Of a DNA stretch of 64,000 bases, positions 25,172 to 34,556 are shown in pieces. Made by a program: the position numbers and the translations under genes. Location of the stretch: contig NZ_CP042913.1 in assembly GCF_008065115.1 (NCBI RefSeq), positions 1,338,338-1,402,337 of the forward strand. The letters run 5' to 3'. Positions within the stretch are counted from its first letter, which is position 1. Each line of letters opens with the position of its first letter. The notes beneath the pieces are model-generated. The model was not told the origin of the DNA. It ran no database searches and worked only from the letters and a program-made list of their open reading frames with translations. Origin of the DNA: Bythopirellula goksoeyrii (GTDB lineage Bacteria; Planctomycetota; Planctomycetia; Pirellulales; Lacipirellulaceae).

Positions 25172-26653
25172 GTGTTTAACATCGTACTGAAACCGATCGT
25201 GATTGCTCAGCAATCTCTCGAAGGGCTTGAGAAGCCAGTCGTCGAGGCTGCGGAGAAGGTGGCCCAGGTAGTCTCGTGGCCCCAGTTCTCCAACTTCGGC
25301 TACTTGGTCGCCTCGGTGTTGTTCATCCTGGGCATCAAAGGCTTGACCCACCCTCGCACTGCTGTGCGAGGCAATCTGCTTGGTGCTACTGGCATGCTGA
25401 TTGCTGTCTTAGTCACCCTAGTAGGAGGCCATGTGAGTTGGCCCGTTGCTATCGCTGGCATCGCCGTGGGGACGGCAGCGGGCACTTGGTTTGCCAATAC
25501 GGTGCAGATGACTCAGATGCCACAGTTGGTGGCCTTGTTCAACGGTTTTGGTGGCATCGCCTCGGTCCTTGTGGCCGGCGCAGAAGTGCTGCGCGAAGCG
25601 CCCTCTACGGGAAACGTAGCTGTGGCCGGTCTCGCAGCGGGACTTGCCGGGTTGATTGGCTCGGTAACTTTCACCGGTTCACTTGTCGCCGCAGGTAAGC
25701 TGCAAGAGTTGCCCCAATTCAGAAAGCCTTTCAGTTTTCCCGGTCAACAGATTATCAACGCAGTGTTGGTAGCTGTCAGTTTGCTGTTGTGTCTCAACAT
25801 GATGGACGGCTCTGGTGTTGAATACATCCTGCTTACAATCATTGCCTTGATTTTGGGTGTGTTTCTCGTGACACCCATCGGCGGAGCCGATATGCCTGTG
25901 GTGATTGCACTGTTGAATAGCTATTCAGGTTTGGCTGCCTCGGCAGCTGGCTTTGTGATTAACAATAACGTGCTGATCGTGGCGGGGGCACTTGTGGGTG
26001 CCTCGGGAATTATTCTTACCAACATCATGTGCAAGGCGATGAACCGATCGCTGCTCAATGTGCTGTTTGCCAAGTTTGAACCCAGCGCCGATGGACCCAG
26101 CGATGACGAAGTCTACGCCGGCAAGATCAAGAGCACCTCTCCTGAAGAGGTGGCCATGCTGCTCGACGGTGTCCAACGTGTAGTGGTAGTACCGGGCTAC
26201 GGCTTGGCCGTCGCCCAGGCGCAACACATTGTTCGTGAGTTGGCCACATTGCTCGAAGCCGAGGGGGTTACGGTCGAATATGCTATCCACCCAGTTGCCG
26301 GTCGTATGCCTGGTCACATGAATGTGCTATTGGCCGAAGCCGACGTCCCCTACGACCAACTCAAGGAAATGGACGAGATCAACCCCACGTTCTCTCAATG
26401 CGACGTAGCGATTGTGATCGGGGCGAACGACGTCGTGAATCCGGTGGCAAATACGGATCCTTCAAGCCCGATCGCTGGAATGCCGATTCTCAATGTAAGT
26501 GATGCACGCACGGTAGTGGTCGTCAAACGAAGTTTGAGTCCCGGTTTTGCTGGCATTCCCAATCCTCTCTTTGCAGCCGACAACTGCTTAATGCTCTTCG
26601 GCGATGCCAAGCAGGCGATGATGGACCTCGTGGCGGCCATGAAGGATAGTTGA
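25172..26653 (+). CDS. pntB: NAD(P) transhydrogenase subunit beta
   Basis: 493 aa. About nine membrane helices (from SNFGYLVASVLFILGIKGL to about residue 300) form the rest of the proton channel. The C-terminal domain III binds NADP(H): GYGLAVAQAQHIVREL, HPVAGRMPGHMNVLLAEA and GANDVVNP are visible. The GTG at 25172 is the first possible start, with a weak ribosome-binding site; the first ~35 residues before the first helix are more amphipathic than in most homologues, so a later start is possible. Confidence 0.94.
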   Translation: MFNIVLKPIVIAQQSLEGLEKPVVEAAEKVAQVVSWPQFSNFGYLVASVLFILGIKGLTHPRTAVRGNLLGATGMLIAVLVTLVGGHVSWPVAIAGIAVGTAAGTWFANTVQMTQMPQLVALFNGFGGIASVLVAGAEVLREAPSTGNVAVAGLAAGLAGLIGSVTFTGSLVAAGKLQELPQFRKPFSFPGQQIINAVLVAVSLLLCLNMMDGSGVEYILLTIIALILGVFLVTPIGGADMPVVIALLNSYSGLAASAAGFVINNNVLIVAGALVGASGIILTNIMCKAMNRSLLNVLFAKFEPSADGPSDDEVYAGKIKSTSPEEVAMLLDGVQRVVVVPGYGLAVAQAQHIVRELATLLEAEGVTVEYAIHPVAGRMPGHMNVLLAEADVPYDQLKEMDEINPTFSQCDVAIVIGANDVVNPVANTDPSSPIAGMPILNVSDARTVVVVKRSLSPGFAGIPNPLFAADNCLMLFGDAKQAMMDLVAAMKDS

Positions 26654-26763
26654 TCAACGGTTCGCTGAAATCGGTCCTGTGGCACCCGTTGCTAGTCCAG
26701 AGCATGTCGGCTAGAATCAACTATCAGATATTGATACACAGTCTCACTAGCAGATTTGCTACT

Positions 26764-27030
26764 ATGTCTTCCGCCGAATTCCCAGAAGCAATGATTTCGC
26801 TCGCAATGCTGCGCCCCGGACAACAGGCGACAGTTTGTTCAGTAGTCGGCTCCATGGAACTAGTGCGACACCTCAACGAGCTAGGCGTCCATGAAGGTTC
26901 ATTATTGGAGATGGTGCGTCCTGGTAGCACCTGCATTCTCCGGATCAATGGCACTAAATTGTGCGTTCGTGGCGATGAATTGTTGCGTGTGATAGTAACT
27001 CCGTTTTCTACGACAAGGCAGGCGGGATGA
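26764..27030 (+). CDS. feoA: FeoA-domain protein 1
   Basis: 88 aa from ATG 26764; the frame is open from 26650, but the upstream part overlaps pntB and has no family match. An SH3-like FeoA domain is visible: LAMLRPGQQATVCSVVG, LNELGVHEGSLLEMVRPG, LCVRGDELLRVIV. FeoA proteins are small cytosolic partners of the ferrous iron transporter FeoB. Overlaps the next feoA by 4 nt (ATGA), indicating translational coupling. Confidence 0.88.
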   Translation: MSSAEFPEAMISLAMLRPGQQATVCSVVGSMELVRHLNELGVHEGSLLEMVRPGSTCILRINGTKLCVRGDELLRVIVTPFSTTRQAG

Positions 27031-27254
27031 CGACACTGGCGCAGCTTGGCCGCGGTCAGTCCGCCCAGGTGGTTCAGATCGCCCAAGGGGGTGAACTCGC
27101 GCAGCGTCTTCTGGAAATGGGTGTGACGCCGGGCGTCGCGATCCGATTTGTTGGGGCGGCTCCGCTTGGTGATCCCCTGGAGTTTGAGCTTCGCGGTTAC
27201 CGACTCTGCATGCGTCGCACTGAAGCGGAGCAGATCGAAATCCGCTTGCCATAG
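27027..27254 (+). CDS. feoA: FeoA-domain protein 2
   Basis: 75 aa. A second, distinct FeoA domain: LAQLGRGQSAQVVQIAQGG, RLLEMGVTPGVAIRFVGAAPLGDP, LRGYRLCMRRTEAEQIEI. The LGDPLEF-x-LRGY stretch is closer to canonical FeoA than the first copy. It ends 12 bp before feoB. Two FeoA partners for one FeoB suggest a heteromeric regulator; this is inference. Confidence 0.92.
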   Translation: MTTLAQLGRGQSAQVVQIAQGGELAQRLLEMGVTPGVAIRFVGAAPLGDPLEFELRGYRLCMRRTEAEQIEIRLP

Positions 27255-27266
27255 TATGATCCCTGC

Positions 27267-29519
27267 ATGTCTACAACTGTCACACGATCGACGCTCCGCA
27301 TTGCCTTGGTGGGAAACCCCAATACAGGCAAGTCTACGCTCTTCAACGCCCTTGCTGGTATAAATCAGCGGGTGGGTAATTATCCTGGTGTGACGGTCGA
27401 GAAGAAAATCGGGCGATTCAAGAACGGTGCTCAGACGTTTGAGGTCATCGATCTCCCCGGTACCTATAGTCTTGCCCCACGTTCCCCCGACGAAATGGTA
27501 GCCGTCGATGTCCTGCTGGGACGTGGCAGTGACCAGGCGCCACCTGACATCGTGCTGTCCATCATTGACGCCGCCAACTTGCAGCGCAATCTCTACCTTG
27601 TGAGTCAGGTCCTCTCGTGCGAGCTTCCCACGGTGGTGGCTCTCAACATGGTCGACGTCGCTGCGGAACGCGGCATCGAAATGGACGTCGCGGCGCTGTC
27701 CGAGCGGCTTGGTGTGCCAGTGATCCCCATTCAAGCGAACCGCGGTCAAGGCCTCGACGAACTCAAGATGGCACTCATCGTGGCTGCCGAGCAGAGTGAT
27801 CCGCCAGAACACGATCCCTTTCCGGCCGTATTTCGGCAGCACGCCGATCGACTGGCAGACCACCTCAATCAAGATCGAGCGGAGCCCTTGCCGCGATATC
27901 TGGTCAGCCGGCTTATCTTGGATGGCAATGGCTATCTCGAACATCACCTGCTTCCCCATGAAACCTCCGCTCAGCAGGAAGAGTTGGCCGCGATCCGCCA
28001 GTCGCTGGCCGCCGAGGGTCTTCCCGTGCCGGCGGTCGAAGCCATGTCTCGTTATGATTGGGTTGGCAAGATACTCGACGGCATTGTGCATGTCCCCGAC
28101 GAGCGACAACTTACTATCAGCGACCGCATCGACCAGGTACTCACGAACAAGCTATGGGGCACGCTGGTCCTGCTGGCGGTGATGGCTCTCTTGTTTTCCT
28201 CGATATTCATGTTCGCCGAACCGGCTATGAATTGGGTCGACAACGGTGTGAGTTGGCTTAGCGATCATGTTGGTTCGCTTCTTCCGGAAGGTGCTTTGCG
28301 ATCACTCGTCGTCGATGGGATCATCGGTGGAGTAGGGGCTGTCGTCATCTTTTTGCCTCAGATTCTTATCTTGTTTGCCTTCATCGCCATCCTCGAGGAC
28401 TGCGGTTACATGGCTCGTGCAGCATACCTGATGGATCGCCTAATGGCCGGCGTGGGGCTCAGTGGCAGGTCGTTCATTCCTCTGTTGTCCTCATTCGCCT
28501 GTGCAGTGCCTGGCATCATGGCCACGCGAGTGATCGAAAATCGTCGCGATCGGTTGGCAACGATTCTCATCGCTCCGCTGATGAGCTGCTCGGCCAGGCT
28601 ACCTGTTTACGTGATTCTGATTGGAGCATTTGTACCTGCTCATACTTACCTCGGCGGCATTGTCGGTTTGAGGGGACTGACTTTGTTGTCGATGTATCTG
28701 GTGGGGATCATTGTGGCAGTGATGGTAGCATGGCTCTTGAAAAAGACTCTGCTTCGCGGTGAGACGCCTCCGTTTGTGTTGGAATTGCCGAGCTATAAAC
28801 TCCCTTCATTGCGAACCGTGTTTTTCCGCATGGCGGAGCGAGGCTGGGATTTTCTCAAAAGGGCTGGTACCATTATCTTTGCCGTGACGATTGTTGTTTG
28901 GGCCTTGGCTTACTATCCTCGCAACGAATCCCAGGTGGCCGAAGCAGTCGCTGCCGAACGTGAGTTGCTGGAAACTCAGTTGGCCACGACTCAGCCCGAC
29001 ACACCCGAGTATGCGGAAACCCTTGATGCACTCGCCGAGTTTGACCAGCCCGAGAACCTCGACCACCTCACAGCAAGTCTGCATCAGCAGCAGAGCTTTC
29101 TGGGGCGTGCAGGACAATTCATCGAACCGCTTGTGCGACCCTTGGGTTGGGACTGGCGGATCGGCTGCGCGGCAATTGCTTCGTTCCCAGCCCGCGAGGT
29201 GGTCATGGGTGTGCTGGGCGTGATCTACAATCTGGGAAGCGACCTGGACGTCGGGAGCGAGGGAGACCAATCTCGCTTGCAGCAGCGCTTGCAAGCAGCC
29301 CGCTGGGACGACACGGGGGAGCGCGTGTATAATTTACCTGTGGCACTTTCACTAATGGTGTTCTTCGCATTGTGTGCTCAATGTGCAGCGACCTTGGCAG
29401 TGATCCGCCGAGAAACCAACAGCTGGCGCTGGCCCATCTTTACGTTCACCTACATGACGGTGCTTGCCTACGTAGGGGCGCTGGCCACTTACCAAATCAC
29501 CAGCCGTATTTGGTTGTAA
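27267..29519 (+). CDS. feoB: Ferrous iron transport protein B
   Basis: 750 aa, normal length. The N-terminal G-protein domain shows GNPNTGKST (residues 16-24), the G2 segment NYPGVTVEKK, DLPGTYSL and NMVD. A helical regulator domain follows, then a membrane domain with two Gate repeats (EDCGYMARAAYLMDRLM and LPSYKLPSLRTVFFRM are typical) and PAREVVMGVLGVIYNLG near the end. Fe(II) uptake across the inner membrane, driven or gated by GTP. Part of feoA-feoA-feoB-Cys-rich protein, on the same strand after the pnt operon. No Fur box was identified with confidence. Confidence 0.97.
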   Translation: MSTTVTRSTLRIALVGNPNTGKSTLFNALAGINQRVGNYPGVTVEKKIGRFKNGAQTFEVIDLPGTYSLAPRSPDEMVAVDVLLGRGSDQAPPDIVLSIIDAANLQRNLYLVSQVLSCELPTVVALNMVDVAAERGIEMDVAALSERLGVPVIPIQANRGQGLDELKMALIVAAEQSDPPEHDPFPAVFRQHADRLADHLNQDRAEPLPRYLVSRLILDGNGYLEHHLLPHETSAQQEELAAIRQSLAAEGLPVPAVEAMSRYDWVGKILDGIVHVPDERQLTISDRIDQVLTNKLWGTLVLLAVMALLFSSIFMFAEPAMNWVDNGVSWLSDHVGSLLPEGALRSLVVDGIIGGVGAVVIFLPQILILFAFIAILEDCGYMARAAYLMDRLMAGVGLSGRSFIPLLSSFACAVPGIMATRVIENRRDRLATILIAPLMSCSARLPVYVILIGAFVPAHTYLGGIVGLRGLTLLSMYLVGIIVAVMVAWLLKKTLLRGETPPFVLELPSYKLPSLRTVFFRMAERGWDFLKRAGTIIFAVTIVVWALAYYPRNESQVAEAVAAERELLETQLATTQPDTPEYAETLDALAEFDQPENLDHLTASLHQQQSFLGRAGQFIEPLVRPLGWDWRIGCAAIASFPAREVVMGVLGVIYNLGSDLDVGSEGDQSRLQQRLQAARWDDTGERVYNLPVALSLMVFFALCAQCAATLAVIRRETNSWRWPIFTFTYMTVLAYVGALATYQITSRIWL

Positions 29520-29521
29520 CC

Positions 29522-29701
29522 ATGCAAGATGTCATAGCCATACTGATCTCTCTTGTTGCCGCCACCTACTTGGTGCGCTTAGCTTGGTTGCGGTTTGTCA
29601 AAGGGACCTCGTCGGGTTGTGGGACTTGTGGTAGTTGCTCTTCGAGTACGAAGCCCGTCGTTCAGATCGAGGGGCTTCGTTCTACGAAAAGGGAACACTG
29701 A
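29522..29701 (+). CDS. FeoB-associated Cys-rich membrane protein
   Basis: 59 aa, starting 3 bp after the feoB stop. One membrane helix (VIAILISLVAATYLVRLAWL), then a short loop with a cysteine cluster, SGCGTCGSCSSS. Small Cys-rich proteins of this type follow feoB in many bacteria and may bind iron, or act like the FeoC partner. Function not established. Confidence 0.85.
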   Translation: MQDVIAILISLVAATYLVRLAWLRFVKGTSSGCGTCGSCSSSTKPVVQIEGLRSTKREH

Positions 29702-30389
29702 TTTTCTTAACGCAGAGGCCGCTGAGGCGCAGAGAACTCTGACGAAAACTGCCGAAAACTGCCGACTTCTTATCGTTGGTCATTGGTCATTCTTGATGGC
29801 GAGTTCCATTATCGCGATTGGGAAGCGATTCTCTACAAGGATTATTGGGCCAAGGAAGCGCTTCCCTGTTGCCTCGTGAAGCTCGGCAGTGGGGTGCGGC
29901 GAAACGGCGGCGGTCGTTTGCAAGCTACGCGGGCTATGTAAAGCTCACGATTTTTTCTCGATCCTGCGCACCGCGGGAGGGGTTATGTCGCCGCACATTT
30001 TGTCGAAAACTTTTTCTACAAAACAAAACCCCCCTTCATTTCGCCGGCCCGTTGGGCTTCAACTCGTTAGCCGGTTAAGACTTACGCAAATCACGTTGCT
30101 TCGGGCGCGGCGGGGTTTTGAAACCAAAACTCCACGAAACTGGCCGCTACTTGTTCGTTCAAAGCATTGAACTCATTTAGCGCGCAGAACTAGCTCGAAC
30201 AAACCCGTAAGTCCTTGCGAGCGTTGGTGAGTTCCCAGGACGTATTGCATGCTCCATTATCAAGATACTGGGGAGAAGTTCCACAACTTTTTTTGGCCAG
30301 CCGCGATCGTCGGTGACCGGACAAGTCGGTAAAGGGGGGCATTCTGCTTTTCGAATAATCTAGAATGTCCCCATTGTCCTTCCCCATTA
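29702..30389. other. Intergenic region with repeat fragments
   Basis: About 690 bp. It begins with half a CGCAGAG repeat (AACGCAGAGGCCGCTGAGG, then CGCAGAG, near 29709), followed by a short direct repeat GAAAACTGCC twice (about 29742-29762), and GGGAAGCG/CGCTTCCC arms near 29819-29868. The several open frames here overlap each other in different phases and show no domain. Nothing else recognised. Confidence 0.5.
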
Positions 30390-30692
30390 TTAAACCTGTC
30401 CCGTGTTCTTCGCCAAATAGCAAAGAAGACGCGCAAGAAAGTAGTACTGAATTCCTCCTAGAATCATGAATAAGGTTGCGTATCCCACGGTGAATCGCAG
30501 TTCGATATCATGAAATAGCGTCGAGACTACTTCATCACCTACTGCCCCAAAGATCAATGACGACGGAAAGTCAATAATCATAAGAAGATTCCATAGCATA
30601 ACTGACTCAGCACCCTCGACACTTATGATCGCCGCAATCCCAATCACTAAGATTGAATGGAATAGAGTGACAAATGCTGGAATATACTTCAT
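30390..30692 (-). CDS. Small membrane protein of unknown function
   Basis: 100 aa with three likely membrane helices: FVTLFHSILVIGIAAIISV, VMLWNLLMIIDFPSSLIFG and VGYATLFMILGGIQYYFLARLL. A charged loop, DEVVSTLFHDIELR, lies between the second and third. Only a weak AAGGTG precedes the ATG at 30692. It sits divergent from feoB, 82 bp downstream of the MFS gene stop and on the same strand. The regular helix pattern argues for a real gene; no family is recognised. Confidence 0.6.
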   Translation of the reverse strand: MKYIPAFVTLFHSILVIGIAAIISVEGAESVMLWNLLMIIDFPSSLIFGAVGDEVVSTLFHDIELRFTVGYATLFMILGGIQYYFLARLLCYLAKNTGQV

Positions 30693-30774
30693 GACACTTG
30701 TTTACACCTTTTACCGATGTGAGGAAGATAAGAGGACATTCTGTGTTTTCAAATTAAGTAGAATTCCCCCTTTT

Positions 30775-32025
30775 TCATTGTTCATCTTGGGGCGTCGCCG
30801 GGATAGGGGAGAACGTCAGCATGAAGAGGATTGCTGTCACCAGGCTCATCGCCGCGGGGATGAGCCAGAACGGTACCCACTGGTAGGGAGGCGGTTCTAC
30901 CCCGTGGGGAGTGAGAAAGACTTGTTGGGTCATGCCCACGGTTAAGGCTCCCAGTAGATGGCCCATTCCCGTGGTGGCGAAGGCATGAAATCCCTGGGCA
31001 GCACCCCGGTGCGCGGGATCTCCCAGCTTGTCGACATACATCACTCCGACGATGTAAATCAAGGTATAGCAAGGACCGTGGAGTAAGATCGCTACATAGG
31101 TGGGCCATGAGATCTCAAACATGCTACCTATCGCCAGCAGACTATAGCGAAGGGTCCATGCGACGATCCCTAGAGCGAATAGCGTTTTGAATCGCATCCG
31201 CGCGAGCAGCAAAGGTGTTGCAAGCAGAAACAACATTTCCGATGTTTGTCCCACGGTCATCAGAGCAGCCGGGCTGGGGAAACCACTGCGGTTGAGAAAC
31301 AGGTTGGTAAAGTTGTTGTAAGCCATGCTGGGGAGACTTGCCAGAATCGAGAAAAAGAGAAACACCACCAGAGGGCGATTCCCCAAAATGCTCCCTTTGG
31401 CGAACATCGCTTCCCGAATTCCGACCACCTTGGTTCCCCAACGTTCGGGAGGCGTAGCTGGAAGCGTTAATGCCAATAAGGCCATCAAGACGTGAGCGCA
31501 CGCGCCGAGTAGTAGCGGCGTGCGGGAGGACTCGATTGATTCTCCCGTGATCATCGGCCACGCGAGACCCACGAACAGTCCAGCCATGATCCAACCCAGA
31601 GTCCCACAGCTACGCACAATGGGATACTCAGCATCGCGCCGCTTCAAATGCCGTAGTCCAATCTTATTCGTCAAGGTGACGGCAGGAATAAAGCCGTGGT
31701 AGTACGCCAGCAGCAAGCAGAAGAAGACCAGTTCACTCTGTGTCTGGTACATACCCCAAACAGAAATAGCACAGGTCAGGTTGGCTGCAGTCAAAAGATA
31801 CTGGGCCGAGACATAACGATCGCTGACAAAGCCAATCAATACCGGGGCCACTATGCTGCCAAGGGCTCCCGCCGCGGTACTAAAGCCGACGAAGCCAGAC
31901 GAGAAGATACCTGTGCCTTGACTTCCGGTATTCGCGGCCAAGTACGTTCCAACAGTTACCCCCCACAATCCCAGGGTAAGGTGCTGAAAAAACATCATGG
32001 CCGACATCCTCACAAGCATCGACAT
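30775..32025 (-). CDS. MFS nucleoside/sugar permease, NupG-like
   Basis: 416 aa from ATG 32025; the frame continues to a TTG at 32061, and ATGs at 32019 and 32007 are also possible. Twelve membrane segments can be drawn. The N-terminus (MSAMMFFQHLTLGLWGVTVGTYL) and the segment FHAFATTGMGHLLGALTVGM near the end resemble the NupG nucleoside:H+ symporter branch of the major facilitator superfamily. Planctomycetes have several such copies near sugar genes. Substrate not certain. Confidence 0.85.
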   Translation of the reverse strand: MSMLVRMSAMMFFQHLTLGLWGVTVGTYLAANTGSQGTGIFSSGFVGFSTAAGALGSIVAPVLIGFVSDRYVSAQYLLTAANLTCAISVWGMYQTQSELVFFCLLLAYYHGFIPAVTLTNKIGLRHLKRRDAEYPIVRSCGTLGWIMAGLFVGLAWPMITGESIESSRTPLLLGACAHVLMALLALTLPATPPERWGTKVVGIREAMFAKGSILGNRPLVVFLFFSILASLPSMAYNNFTNLFLNRSGFPSPAALMTVGQTSEMLFLLATPLLLARMRFKTLFALGIVAWTLRYSLLAIGSMFEISWPTYVAILLHGPCYTLIYIVGVMYVDKLGDPAHRGAAQGFHAFATTGMGHLLGALTVGMTQQVFLTPHGVEPPPYQWVPFWLIPAAMSLVTAILFMLTFSPIPATPQDEQ

Positions 32026-32328
32026 GCTGGAGGAGTTGGCGTTTGGGGCAATGCGAGGCAAGTGGCTCAGGCTCTGTGTGGCGGTGGATTAGTTCGTCGA
32101 GAGACTACCGGACTTCTTTTCTTGAAGCAATGCCTCTGCGAACATTGCACCAAAACTAGGTGGAATTGTGGGTGTACTCGTAGCGGAACTCGTCAAGAAT
32201 TGTGAGCCTCTATACACTGCGACGAAAGTCTTAATGACTTCCGCTATGGCAGGTACGAATTCATTTGCCGATCGCTAAAGGGTATGTCCTTACACTTGCT
32301 GGGCTTGCCACACTAATATCGTGATGGT
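32026..32328. other. Intergenic region
   Basis: About 300 bp between two minus-strand genes. No gene, repeat or clear terminator seen; it should hold the promoter of the permease gene. Confidence 0.4.
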
Positions 32329-33258
32329 TCAACCGAGAGGAATAAATGATCCCCTAGCTGATAAGTGCCCACCGCGCCAACCGAGAAAACTGGCCAGGAA
32401 CATGCCGACTAGAGTGAGTCCTTGAGGCTCAGGAACAGTTGTCGTCACGCTCACGAGTGGCTGGCCATAGTTGGCTTGCCAATCTGTGAGGTTTCCAATC
32501 CCTGGGTTGCGCTGCCAGACGAGGAAATCGTTGCCGTCGACGTCTCCGTCGGAATCGAAATCTCCAGGAATACCTGGGTTGATTTCGACGCGCCAGTTGT
32601 CAACGCCGTGCGTCGTTGTCACTATGCCGGGAACTCCCGAGGCATTGGTGTTTCCCAGGGCATAGCCAAATTTCAGCGGGTTGCCGGTGGCGGAAAAGTT
32701 CGGATTATTTCCATCGGGAGATTGTCCCAATGCGCCGGCCAAGGGATTGGTATCAAAGTTGGCTTGGGTGAGGTTTGTCCAACTGAAATCATTCCAGAAG
32801 GGGTTCTGAGAAAAAGCGCCGAGAGGGTAGGAATAGTAGACGGTACCGGCTTGCTCAACGATGAGTTGCCAGGCGGTACTCCCTGCGCCAGGGTGTTGCA
32901 AATCGATGGTGAAGTCGATGCTTTGGATCGGCCCGCTGGCAACAGGCACATAAATAGCGGAGTTCATCAGACCGCGAGAATAGATCGTATCTCCATAGGC
33001 GATGTTGTGTGTTGACGCCCGGTAGGCTCCGGGATTTCCGGCGTTGTCAGCTCGGAATGTCGACGCGGTTGAAGTTCCCGGTCCGGTACCTGGGATTTGA
33101 GGGTCGTCAAATACAATGTCGGTGTACTGCCAATTGCTATCGAGAAAGTTTCCGTCAAAAAAGATTTCTCCACTCGCCTTGCCAGGGAGCAGCGTGAATG
33201 CGAGGGAAAGAACGCAGAGATTGCAATACAAGACTTTAATAGAGCGAAGAGAATTCAT
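32329..33258 (-). CDS. Secreted PEP-CTERM protein with a dockerin-like loop
   Basis: 309 aa from the ATG at 33258 (MNSLRSIKVLYCNLCVLSL), which opens a good signal peptide; the open frame upstream is not signal-like. The mature region looks beta-sandwich/lectin-like (FFDGNFLDSNWQYTDIVF, then SIDFTIDLQHPGAGSTAWQL). Near the end is one dockerin-type loop GDFDSDGDVDGNDFLVWQRN, followed by NYG. The tail VPEPQGLTLVGMFLASFLGWRGG fits PEP-CTERM, but it runs 13 residues further (HLSARGSFIPLG) without an RRR cluster, unlike the other PEP-CTERM genes here; the sorting signal may be atypical or recently extended. Role at the surface unknown. Confidence 0.85.
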   Translation of the reverse strand: MNSLRSIKVLYCNLCVLSLAFTLLPGKASGEIFFDGNFLDSNWQYTDIVFDDPQIPGTGPGTSTASTFRADNAGNPGAYRASTHNIAYGDTIYSRGLMNSAIYVPVASGPIQSIDFTIDLQHPGAGSTAWQLIVEQAGTVYYSYPLGAFSQNPFWNDFSWTNLTQANFDTNPLAGALGQSPDGNNPNFSATGNPLKFGYALGNTNASGVPGIVTTTHGVDNWRVEINPGIPGDFDSDGDVDGNDFLVWQRNPGIGNLTDWQANYGQPLVSVTTTVPEPQGLTLVGMFLASFLGWRGGHLSARGSFIPLG

Positions 33259-33424
33259 TTGTGGGTCCTCGTCGTCTGAATTGAGAATGACACCCTCCAT
33301 TCCGTTGCGGCGTCTTTTCCACATCTAATCCTAAATGGGGAAGGCATCAAAGTAAACAAAATGGTGTCAAATGCTGGTGTTTCCGCTATGCTAGAGGAAC
33401 CTGAGAAACAAGTGGACGATTTTC

Positions 33425-34531
33425 ATGGCAACGGACTGCATCTCACCGATACTCGACTCGAAATGCAAACAGGCATTTCGCCGTCGGCTGCTGGCGTGGT
33501 ATGCCAAGCATGAGCGTGATCTCCCCTGGCGCAAGTCTCAAGATCCCTATCGAGTTTGGATCAGTGAGGTGATGCTTCAGCAGACGCAGGTGGAGACCGT
33601 CAAACCCTATTTTCTGCGTTTTCTCAAAGCCTTTCCAACAGTCAAAAACCTTGCGGCGGCGGAGGAATCGCAGGTGCTGCGGTTGTGGGAAGGGCTGGGT
33701 TATTATCGACGTGCTCGGGGGCTGCATGCGGCCGCAAAGAAAATCGTTGCCGAACACGGAGGACAGTTTCCTCGAGACGTCGCCACCTTGCAGACTTTGC
33801 CGGGGATTGGGCGGTACACGGCGGGGGCCATTGCTTCGATTGCCTTCAACCAACGGGCACCGATTCTCGAAGCGAACACGATTCGGTTGCTTGCGAGACT
33901 CTTGGCTTATCCGGACGACCCCACGAAGTCGGTGGGGCAACGCTTGCTCTGGGCCATGGCCGAGGAAATCCTGCCGCGTCGCGATGTTGCTCGTTTTAAT
34001 CAGGCGCTGATGGAACTGGGCTCATTGGTTTGCACGCCGACCCAGCCAAAGTGCGATGCGTGTCCCGTTGCGCGGAATTGCGCAGCATTCCAAGAGGGTT
34101 TGCAAAACGAGATACCTCGCGCCTCAGTCAAAATGAAATTTACCGATGTTCGAGAGGCAGTGGTGGTTGTTCGCAAGAATGGCAAGGTAATTATGCGACA
34201 ATGCGGACCAGACGAGCGCTGGGCGGGACTATGGGATTTTCCTCGGTTTGGGATCGAGAGCGAGGGGCCACTGTTCGTTGAAGAGGAATTGGTAGCAAAG
34301 GTCCGCGACCAGACCGGGATCACTGCCAAACCGGGAAGCCTTTTGACAACGATCAAGCACGGAGTGACACGCTACCGTATCACGCTCGACTGCTACACCG
34401 CTCAATACAAGTCAGGTCGCCTGAAAGGGGCGATGCGGTGGATTCGCCCTGCGGAACTTGCTGAATTGCCACTCAGCACCACGGGGCGAAAGTTGGCGAA
34501 TCGGATCATCCAGAGCGCATCCGGAAATTGA
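33425..34531 (+). CDS. mutY: A/G-specific adenine DNA glycosylase
   Basis: 368 aa. MutY removes adenine paired with 8-oxoguanine. Seen: YRVWISEVMLQQTQVETV with catalytic Glu48; the helix-hairpin-helix LPGIGRYTAGAIAS; the iron-sulphur cluster C-x6-C-x2-C-x5-C (CTPTQPKCDACPVARNC); and a C-terminal NUDIX-like 8-oxoG recognition domain (about 235-360). At the place of the second catalytic residue (Asp138 in E. coli, LDGN) this protein has Glu149 (LEAN). All other hallmarks are kept. Starts at ATG 33425, divergent from the PEP-CTERM gene. Confidence 0.95.
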   Translation: MATDCISPILDSKCKQAFRRRLLAWYAKHERDLPWRKSQDPYRVWISEVMLQQTQVETVKPYFLRFLKAFPTVKNLAAAEESQVLRLWEGLGYYRRARGLHAAAKKIVAEHGGQFPRDVATLQTLPGIGRYTAGAIASIAFNQRAPILEANTIRLLARLLAYPDDPTKSVGQRLLWAMAEEILPRRDVARFNQALMELGSLVCTPTQPKCDACPVARNCAAFQEGLQNEIPRASVKMKFTDVREAVVVVRKNGKVIMRQCGPDERWAGLWDFPRFGIESEGPLFVEEELVAKVRDQTGITAKPGSLLTTIKHGVTRYRITLDCYTAQYKSGRLKGAMRWIRPAELAELPLSTTGRKLANRIIQSASGN

Positions 34532-34556
34532 GTGCTGAAGTCGCGAGTTTCTTCAA

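Noticed and set aside
26724-28109. 461-codon open frame on the minus strand
   Set aside because: It lies antisense to the clear feoA-feoA-feoB genes; its composition follows from the opposite strand and it shows no domain.
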